From assembly GCA_046703825.1 (NCBI GenBank), contig JBJKSO010000034.1, positions 1 through 5,154 of the forward strand: DNA of 5,154 bases, read 5' to 3'. This stretch comes from JBJKSO01 sp046703825 (GTDB lineage Bacteria > Chloroflexota > Dormibacteria > Aeolococcales > Bog-877). The position numbers were made by a program, and so were the translations under genes. The notes under the pieces were generated by a model. The model did no database searches, was not told the origin of the DNA, and was given only the letters and a program-made list of their open reading frames with translations. Of the stretch, positions 1 to 4,507 are shown in pieces; the stretch's first letter is position 1; each line of letters begins with the position of its first letter.

Positions 1-253
1 ATCCTGCTCCGGTCGCGGAGGACCTGAGCAGGATCCACGGTGCGTCTCCGTCGCCGCGCTCTGCCACCTCCAGATCCGCCTCGCGCTCGAACCACCGAGC
101 GCAGAGGTCCGCGCAGGCGGTGAGCGCCTCACCGTCGCCGCTGGGCGACTCCAGCCGCACCAACTCCTCCAGCCGCTCAAGCCAGTGCTCGCCCCGGCCC
201 AGCGCCCATTCCCGCAGCTGGCCCGGCGCCACCGGGACTCGGCTTCCGCTCAC
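1..253 (-). CDS. M20-family metallopeptidase, N-terminal fragment (runs off left edge)
   Basis: The first 84 codons of a minus-strand gene are present; the rest lies beyond position 1. Residues 26-40 read RLEELVRLESPSGDG-like, followed by an acidic/alanine helix and a beta strand of the type seen at the start of M20/M25/M40 peptidases (carboxypeptidase G2, ArgE/DapE relatives), where the 'LV.IESPSGD' segment precedes the zinc-binding core. The metal ligands (HxD and later Glu/Asp/His) are not in the window, so activity and substrate cannot be judged. The chosen start is a GTG whose bases overlap the TGA of the upstream small ORF (GTGA, 250-253), an arrangement typical of translational coupling. 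No strong Shine-Dalgarno sequence is visible before it; a second in-frame GTG seven codons on is possible. The frame has no stop to the edge. Family assignment is from pattern recognition only; membership is likely, the specific substrate unknown. Confidence 0.72.
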   Translation of the reverse strand, partial: MSGSRVPVAPGQLREWALGRGEHWLERLEELVRLESPSGDGEALTACADLCARWFEREADLEVAERGDGDAPWILLRSSATGAG

Positions 254-447
254 CGCTTGGTGGTGGCGCTCGGCGAAGGAGCCGGCCGGCGGTCCAACGA
301 CTCGACGATCTCCGGAGGCCTCGGGTCGATCAGCTGTGGCCGGTGGCCAAAGATTCGGCCCACCAGCAGCACCAGGCTGGCCGCGCCGCCGCGGAACTCA
401 GAACGTTGCCAGCGGCGGTCGAGGAGGAGCTTGGCAAAGGGACCCAT
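250..447 (-). CDS. Small hypothetical protein, 65 aa
   Basis: I do not recognise this ORF. It starts 9 nt after the stop of the transglycosylase-like gene, in the same frame, and its TGA overlaps the GTG of the M20 peptidase gene. Most codons end in G or C, as in its neighbours, which supports coding. The product has a basic N-terminal part (residues 6-20, rich in K/R/L), a short apolar stretch (about 20-34, GGAASLVLLVGRIFG) too short and too polar at its ends for a confident membrane segment, and a proline-rich, Ser/Thr/Lys tail. A GGAGG lies only 1 nt before the ATG, which is too close for an efficient ribosome site, so translation may be coupled to the upstream gene. It might not be a separate gene; the main support is its position and codon use. 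Confidence 0.45.
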   Translation of the reverse strand: MGPFAKLLLDRRWQRSEFRGGAASLVLLVGRIFGHRPQLIDPRPPEIVESLDRRPAPSPSATTKR

Positions 448-456
448 GCCTCCATG

Positions 457-1095
457 CTAAGCGCAGGTCCACTCGCTGGACTCGCCGATGGAGAACATCT
501 TGGCGGCGATGTCGGACTGCTGCACCGGACTCCAGATGTCGGTGCCGCCGTGGCCGTAGAAGGTCGCTGGCATGAACTGGAACAGACCGGTGGCGCCGGA
601 GGACCGGTTGACCGCGTAGGGGTTGAGCCCGGACTCGCACTCGGCGGTCGAGAGCAGCCACGAGTAGGACACGCCGTACTGGGCGGCCGCAGCCGCGATG
701 ATCTGCTGGATGCTGCCGGCCGGGTATACCGCTGCCGGCGGAGGAGCCGCCCCGGTGGCGCGGTTGACCGTGGTCGGGACCGGAGTCGGCGGCGGGGGTG
801 GCGGGGTCACGGTTGCCTCGGACAGGGGCAGGGTCACCTGGTAGTTGGTGGTCGAGAGGATGTTGCGGGCCTGGTCTGCCAGCTGAGCGATTGCCGCCGG
901 GTTGCCGGCGTTCAGAGCGCCCACCCCGCCCACGCTGAGGACGGTGATTCCCGGAGCCGCCAGCAGGACCACCCCGGCGGCGACCACCCAGCGGAGCCTC
1001 TGGGCTAAGAAGGGCAGCGCCCGCTGGGGGGCTTTGGCCGCCCGTGCGCCGAGGTCGACCAGGGTGGTGTAGGGGACCCAGGTGATCTGCGCCAA
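457..1095 (-). CDS. Membrane-anchored lysozyme-like (SLT) transglycosylase
   Basis: Predicted 212-residue protein that should cleave the glycan strands of peptidoglycan outside the membrane. The order is: a short basic cytoplasmic N-terminus; one transmembrane segment at about 36-59 (WVVAAGVVLLAAPGITVL); a spacer; a proline/threonine linker at about 97-125; and a compact SLT/lysozyme-like domain at about 128-212. The catalytic glutamate is probably E154 in ECESGLNP, followed by the substrate-cleft motif GATGLFQFMP (167-176). C153 and C211 could form a disulfide. The domain ends with the usual short tail, so the C-terminus looks complete. The start is TTG, the first possible start after the upstream TGA, with a GGGGG 7 nt before it; this is a weak site, and a GTG further in (in the membrane segment) would destroy the anchor. 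It lies 3 nt downstream of the CHAP gene in the same frame, so the pair is very probably co-expressed. Such single-pass SLT proteins also occur in conjugation modules, but no other conjugation gene is seen here. Confidence 0.82.
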   Translation of the reverse strand: MAQITWVPYTTLVDLGARAAKAPQRALPFLAQRLRWVVAAGVVLLAAPGITVLSVGGVGALNAGNPAAIAQLADQARNILSTTNYQVTLPLSEATVTPPPPPPTPVPTTVNRATGAAPPPAAVYPAGSIQQIIAAAAAQYGVSYSWLLSTAECESGLNPYAVNRSSGATGLFQFMPATFYGHGGTDIWSPVQQSDIAAKMFSIGESSEWTCA

Positions 1096-1098
1096 ACG

Positions 1099-2091
1099 TC
1101 AGCCCCCGGGCGGGTAGATGAAGCCGTCATAGCCGGCTCCGTCGGGGACGGTCCGGTAGTCGACCGTGTCGAAGCCTCCGGTGAAGTTCATCTCGGACAC
1201 CTCGAAGCTCCCCGAGCCGACGGAGATGACGTAGGCCACGTGGCCCACGTCACTAGCCCCGTCCGCTCCGGGCGGCCAGACCACGATCGCCCCCACCTCC
1301 GGGACGCTCCCTTCGGCATGGCCAGCTGCGGCGGCGTTCGCCCACCACTGGTAGGCGTCACCGCCCCAGTTGACTGTCCATCCATGCGCCTCCCACTGCA
1401 TCGCCGCCCAGTAGGTGCAGTTGCCGAAGGCGAAGGTCCAGCTGCCCCCCGATCCCCCCGGGGCGGTCGCGGCGACCTGGATCACCGCCGACGGCGGCGG
1501 TGCGGTGAGCTGGGCCAGCAGTTGCTGCGACTGGGATCCCAGCTGCTTCTCTAGGTTCTGGGCCTGAGACTCGTCTGTCAGCAACTGCACCTGGTCCCGG
1601 TGCAGGCGTTGTTGGTCGCTGCGCATGGTGTGCACCAGCTGGGCCACCTGGTCCGCCACCGAGGCAGGCAGGGTGGCGCTGGCAAAGAATTCCGACATGT
1701 TGGGCGCGGCCAGGGCCTGGGCCACCTGTTGGGTGCCCGAGCCGTCCAGGTAGGCGGTACTGACCAGGCTCATCAGCGCCCCCCGGTCCTCCTGCAGGTG
1801 GCTCTTGAGCTGGGTCAGCTGGGCAGCGTTCTGCATCAGCCGCACGTTCAGGGAGTGCAGCTGACGTTGGTTGTCGGCCATCTTCGTCAGCAGAGTCGAA
1901 ACTTGGGCGGCAGGCGCGGTGTCGCCTTCAGCCCGGAGTTTCTGAAGTTGCTGGGTCAGCTGCTGTTGAGTCGCCGAACTCCGCTGCTGGGCCGCAGCGT
2001 TGATCCCGCCCCCGACGATCGCAATCAGCCAGATCAGACCGGCCGCCATGGCTGATAACCAAAGACGTCCGGCGTCTCGGGCTACGCGCAT
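1099..2091 (-). CDS. Secreted coiled-coil CHAP-domain peptidoglycan hydrolase (CwlO/PcsB-like)
   Basis: Predicted 330-residue exported protein. Residues 1-34 form a signal peptide: basic start (MRVARDAGR), hydrophobic core LSAMAAGLIWLIAIVGGG, and a likely cut after INAAA before QQ. Residues about 38-195 are Gln/Leu-rich coiled coil; within it, the region around 105-160 (RGALMSLVSTAY, then NMSEFFAS) resembles the hinge of CwlO/PcsB/EnvC-type proteins, which keep their hydrolase domain inactive until FtsEX acts. A Gly/Pro linker follows, then a CHAP domain (about 217-330) with the nucleophile in FGNCTYWA (C225), the histidine in VGHVAYV (H284) and an acidic residue in SEMN (E300). CHAP enzymes are amidases or endopeptidases of peptidoglycan peptides. 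The ATG start is preferred because GGGAGGA sits 3 nt upstream; an in-frame GTG four codons earlier overlaps that site and is less likely. It heads the minus-strand unit. Regulation by FtsEX is inferred from the fold type only; no ftsEX is in the window. Confidence 0.87.
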   Translation of the reverse strand: MRVARDAGRLWLSAMAAGLIWLIAIVGGGINAAAQQRSSATQQQLTQQLQKLRAEGDTAPAAQVSTLLTKMADNQRQLHSLNVRLMQNAAQLTQLKSHLQEDRGALMSLVSTAYLDGSGTQQVAQALAAPNMSEFFASATLPASVADQVAQLVHTMRSDQQRLHRDQVQLLTDESQAQNLEKQLGSQSQQLLAQLTAPPPSAVIQVAATAPGGSGGSWTFAFGNCTYWAAMQWEAHGWTVNWGGDAYQWWANAAAAGHAEGSVPEVGAIVVWPPGADGASDVGHVAYVISVGSGSFEVSEMNFTGGFDTVDYRTVPDGAGYDGFIYPPGG

Positions 2092-2094
2092 ACG

Positions 2095-2101
2095 TCCTCC
2101 C
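2095..2101 (-). promoter_or_regulatory. Ribosome binding site that fixes the CHAP gene start
   Basis: The minus strand reads GGGAGGA here, ending 3 nt before the ATG at 2091-2089. It is the strongest Shine-Dalgarno sequence near this gene and favours the ATG over the GTG at 2103-2101, which would begin inside the site. Confidence 0.7.
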
Positions 2102-2129
2102 ACATAGGCGCGAGCAGATTCGGCGACGC

Positions 2130-2159
2130 AAGCTAACCGTTGGGGCGGTCCGAAGTCAA
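2130..2159 (-). promoter_or_regulatory. Candidate sigma70-type promoter for the CHAP/SLT unit
   Basis: On the minus strand, TTGACT (2159-2154, 5 of 6 matches to the -35 consensus) is followed after 18 nt by TAGCTT (2135-2130), which fits the relaxed TAnnnT -10 element common in high-GC bacteria. Transcription would start near 2123, about 30 nt before the CHAP start codon, leaving room for the ribosome site. This is seen by eye and not scored; the -10 is weak. Confidence 0.45.
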
Positions 2160-2179
2160 ATGACCTACTGACGGTTGAG

Positions 2180-2283
2180 TCCGCTAACTAAGCGAGGGCG
2201 TGACCTTTCTGGCTGCCGAAGGTCCAAGTCGAGGAACTCATCAGCTCCCCACCGGGGGAGCCGTTCCGCTAACCTTTCTGCCT
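2180..2283 (+). repeat. Short direct repeats in the divergent intergenic region
   Basis: TCCGCTAAC occurs at 2180-2188 and 2265-2273. A second unit, ACCTTTCTG followed by one variable base and CT, occurs at 2203-2214 and 2272-2283. In the right copy the two units overlap by two bases; in the left copy they are 14 nt apart. The core GCTAAC is also present at 2132-2137 across the candidate minus-strand promoter. The repeats are short enough to be chance, but their clustering between two divergent genes fits regulator binding sites. Confidence 0.35.
2244..2261. promoter_or_regulatory. GC-rich palindrome (7-bp stem, 4-nt loop), possible operator
   Basis: GCTCCCC, loop ACCG, then GGGGAGC is a perfect inverted repeat in the divergent intergenic region, 27 nt upstream of the TATAAA element of the Fic gene. 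No U-tract follows in either direction, so it is unlikely to be an intrinsic terminator. An operator for a dimeric regulator is possible; if transcripts started upstream it would also fold as an RNA hairpin. Confidence 0.4.
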
Positions 2284-2288
2284 CTAGT

Positions 2289-2294
2289 TATAAA
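2289..2294 (+). promoter_or_regulatory. Candidate -10 element of the Fic-like gene
   Basis: TATAAA stands out in an otherwise GC-rich sequence, 15 nt before the ATG at 2310. A start of transcription about 7 nt downstream would leave a leader of only some 8-10 nt, so the mRNA would be nearly leaderless. This agrees with the lack of a clear Shine-Dalgarno sequence before the ATG. No good -35 is seen; TTCCGC at 2264-2269 is a poor match. Confidence 0.35.
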
Positions 2295-2309
2295 CATCGT
2301 CACATCGAG

Positions 2310-3443
2310 ATGAAGCTGATCTCAGCGGTCGACTTAAGCGGGGCCGAGCGCCAAGCGATCGAGAACATAGCCGGCCTGCAGGCGGATGTCCGGGAGCGCG
2401 CCGAGCAGAGTCAGCCGTGGTTGCGGGCTCTGGAGCGGCTGCAGTTCGTGAGGGTTGTGCGCGCGGGCTGCCTGCTCGGTGGCCACCCGGTGCAGCTCGA
2501 GGACGTCATCGCTCTCTCTTTGGGGGAGGAGCCGCTCGAGGCCCCGCCCGCGCTCGGTCCCCTGGTGCGCGGGCTGGCGGACGCCTTCCGCTACGCCGGG
2601 CTGCTGGCCGAGCTGGGTGGCCCGGGGCTGGACCTCACGTCCCTGCGGACGCTGCATTTTTTGCTGACCAGAGAGGGTCGTGAGCAGGCCCCCGGGCGCT
2701 GGCGCTCACGCGAGCTGGCCGAGGCCGAACCGCCCGCCCCGCCACCGGCGGCGGTAGCCTCCCGGATGGCGGAGCTGATCGCCGCCAGCGGGGAAATCGA
2801 GCAGCCGCCGCTGCTCCGCGGCATCCTCGCCCACCTCAACCTGCTGCTGGTCCAGCCCTTTACCTCGGCCAACTCGAGGCTGGGCCGCACTCTGCAGGGG
2901 CTGATTGCGGCGGCACCGCAGGCCGATCGCCCGATCTTCTGGGCGATCGACGAGTACCAGGCCGAGCACCAGCAGCGGTTCCGGCAGGCGCTGCTGGAGA
3001 CGGCGGCGCAGGACGATCCCCTGCCTTGGGTGCGGCTCTGCCTCAACGCCGGCTACCGCCAGAGCGACGAGCTGGCCTGGCGGTTGGGGGAAGCCGAGGC
3101 GATCTGGGACGCCTGCCGCAGCCTTGCCAGCAACTACGGCCTGGCGCGGCGCACCGCCGGCCCGCTGTACCAGGCGGCCAACGGGGTTCGGCTGCGCAAC
3201 CCGATCTACCGGTGGGCGATCGTCGAGGAGCGCGGCGGCGTGGAGTTCCACACGGCCAGCCGCGATCTGCGCGCGCTGGTCTCCTCGGGGCTCCTGGAAT
3301 CGAGCGGCGAGACCCGCGGCCGGGTGTACTCGGCCGGCCCCACCCTGCTGCACGTGCTGGAGCAGCTGCGTCGTCTCCGGCCCCGACCGCCGGTGGTCGA
3401 CCTATTCGGACAGGCCGAGCTGCCCTTCTTCGCCTCCGACTGA
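2310..3443 (+). CDS. Degenerate Fic-domain protein with C-terminal winged helix
   Basis: A 377-residue protein with the layout of bacterial class II Fic proteins: N-terminal helices, Fic core (about 85-235), and a winged helix-turn-helix (about 275-345; recognition helix around TASRDLRALVSSGLL, wing at SSGETRGRVY). Fic proteins normally transfer AMP to target hydroxyls using HPFx(D/E)GNGRxxR. Here residues 182-193 read QPFTSANSRLGR: the catalytic His is Gln, the metal-binding acid is Ser, and both glycines of the phosphate loop are replaced, while Pro, Phe, Asn and both Arg remain. The flap residues PGRWR (128-132) and the helix before the motif are preserved. The usual inhibitory motif (S/T)xxxE(G/N) is also lost: the matching stretch is AGCLLGGH (52-59). 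I infer a non-AMPylating pseudoenzyme, perhaps a transcription regulator. The ATG at 2310 is chosen because the frame upstream (to a TTG at 2175) encodes a Ser/Arg-rich, unfamily-like stretch. Its last 14 codons overlap hemE on the other strand. Confidence 0.85.
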   Translation: MKLISAVDLSGAERQAIENIAGLQADVRERAEQSQPWLRALERLQFVRVVRAGCLLGGHPVQLEDVIALSLGEEPLEAPPALGPLVRGLADAFRYAGLLAELGGPGLDLTSLRTLHFLLTREGREQAPGRWRSRELAEAEPPAPPPAAVASRMAELIAASGEIEQPPLLRGILAHLNLLLVQPFTSANSRLGRTLQGLIAAAPQADRPIFWAIDEYQAEHQQRFRQALLETAAQDDPLPWVRLCLNAGYRQSDELAWRLGEAEAIWDACRSLASNYGLARRTAGPLYQAANGVRLRNPIYRWAIVEERGGVEFHTASRDLRALVSSGLLESSGETRGRVYSAGPTLLHVLEQLRRLRPRPPVVDLFGQAELPFFASD

Positions 3444-4466
3444 GGTCGACTCGTGGACCAGCTCCACCAGCCGCCGAAGCTGTCCGGGGTCGGTACCCGG
3501 CAGTACCCCGTGGCCCAGGTTGAAGATGTGTCCGGGGCGCTTTGCCGCCACTTGCAGCACCCGCCGCGCTCCGAGCGCCAGCTCCTCCCAGGGCGCCAGG
3601 CAGAGGGCCGGATCCAGATTCCCCTGGAGGAATCGGTCCCTCCCCACCAGATCCCAGGCCTGGTCCAGCGGTACCCGCCAGTCCACCGAGATCCCGGCCG
3701 GCTGGCAAGCCGCCACCTCGCCGAGGAGGTGGCCGGAGGCGGTGGAGAAGTAGACCAGCGGAGCCCGGGCGCTGACCCGTCCCACCAGGCGGCGCAGGTG
3801 CGGCGCGACATGAGCCCGGAAGGTCTTCGCGTCCAGGACCCCCACCCAGCTGTCGAAGAGCTGCACCATGTGCGCGCCGGCCGCCGCCTGGGCCTCCAGG
3901 TAGCGCGCGAGCACCTCCGTCAGGGTGTTCATCAGCCGCGCCCAGAGCCTTGGCTCGCGGTAGATCAGGGCGCGGACCGTGGGATAGTCACGCGAGCCGT
4001 GTCCCTCGACCAGGTAGGCAGCGAGCGTGAAAGGCGCCGCCCCGAAGCCCATCAGGGCCGCGCGGCTGCCCAGTTCTCCCCGGATCAGGGGGATCGCCTC
4101 GAAGAGGTAGGGCGTGGCCTCCTGGGCCGGGAGCACCCGCAGGCGATCCACCTGGGCCTCGGTGCGGATCGGCTCCGCGATCACCGGCCCCACCTCCTCG
4201 CGGATCTCGAAGTCCACCCCCATGCCCTCGAGGGGCAGCATGATGTCCGCGAAAAGCACGGCCGCGTCCACCCCCAGAACGTCGACGGGGAGGCAGGTCA
4301 CCTGAGCGCAGAGCTCCGGGTCTCGGACCATCTCGATCAGGGTCAGCCGCTCTCGCAGCCGCCGGTATTGAGGCAAGGACCTTCCAGCCTGGCGCATGAA
4401 CCAGACCGGGGTGGCATCGGTCGGCCGGCAGCTGGCCGCCGCCAGCATGCGTTCTACCCCGTCCAT
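3402..4466 (-). CDS. hemE: Uroporphyrinogen decarboxylase
   Basis: This cytoplasmic enzyme removes the four acetate carboxyl groups of uroporphyrinogen III to give coproporphyrinogen III in heme synthesis; it needs no cofactor. The 354-residue length is normal. All hallmark segments are present (numbered from the ATG): PVWFMRQAGR (20-29) with the two substrate-binding arginines, FADIMLPLEG with the essential Asp74, GFGAAPFTLAAYLVEG (140-155) with Tyr151, FDSWVG (204-209), QGNLDP (281-286) and FNLGHGVLPGTDP (315-327) with His319. The ATG at 4466-4464 is preferred over the adjacent GTG because GGAGG lies 5 nt before it, against 2 nt for the GTG. The gene converges on the Fic-like gene and shares 42 bp with its 3' end; the overlap encodes the variable tail after the last conserved helix. 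A divergent UbiA-family gene starts 41 bp upstream. No other heme gene is visible in the window. Confidence 0.97.
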   Translation of the reverse strand: MDGVERMLAAASCRPTDATPVWFMRQAGRSLPQYRRLRERLTLIEMVRDPELCAQVTCLPVDVLGVDAAVLFADIMLPLEGMGVDFEIREEVGPVIAEPIRTEAQVDRLRVLPAQEATPYLFEAIPLIRGELGSRAALMGFGAAPFTLAAYLVEGHGSRDYPTVRALIYREPRLWARLMNTLTEVLARYLEAQAAAGAHMVQLFDSWVGVLDAKTFRAHVAPHLRRLVGRVSARAPLVYFSTASGHLLGEVAACQPAGISVDWRVPLDQAWDLVGRDRFLQGNLDPALCLAPWEELALGARRVLQVAAKRPGHIFNLGHGVLPGTDPGQLRRLVELVHESTSVGGEEGQLGLSE

Positions 4467-4471
4467 CACCG

Positions 4472-4476
4472 CCTCC
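4472..4476 (-). promoter_or_regulatory. Ribosome binding site of hemE
   Basis: The minus strand reads GGAGG here. The spacing to the ATG (4466) is 5 nt, whereas to the overlapping GTG (4469) it is only 2 nt, so this site decides the start. The 41 bp between the hemE and prenyltransferase starts otherwise show no convincing promoter; both promoters may lie in the opposite coding sequences. Confidence 0.65.
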
Positions 4477-4507
4477 GATTGTCGTTACTTGCCAAAGTTG
4501 GGTGAGC

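Noticed and set aside
343..1008. A 221-codon plus-strand frame across the SLT gene.
   Set aside because: It is a Gly/Arg/Val-rich shadow of the SLT protein on the other strand.
1093..1101. Reassignment of TGA to an amino acid in this organism.
   Set aside because: The Fic-like gene and the 65-aa ORF also end at TGA where the family or context predicts an end, and no other in-frame TGA interrupts a conserved domain.
1..2091. The CHAP/SLT genes as part of a conjugative element.
   Set aside because: Such hydrolases occur in conjugation modules, but no ATPase, relaxase, coupling protein, integrase or att site is in the window, and the neighbours are housekeeping genes.
2244..2261. The palindrome as an intrinsic terminator.
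   Set aside because: There is no T-run after the stem on either strand, and both neighbouring genes point away from it.
2175..2309. A 45-residue N-terminal extension of the Fic-like protein from a TTG start.
   Set aside because: The translation is Ser/Arg-rich and unlike a Fic N-terminus, and it would run through the palindrome, repeats and TATAAA element. The ATG at 2310 matches the family better.
2706..3353. A 215-codon minus-strand frame inside the Fic-like gene.
   Set aside because: It is antisense to a protein with clear family motifs; the translation is compositionally biased and matches no family I know.
3453..4505. A 350-codon open frame on the plus strand covering almost all of hemE.
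   Set aside because: It is antisense to a certain gene, has a low-complexity Arg/His/Gln/Pro-rich product without recognisable domains, and is the expected by-product of GC-rich third codon positions.
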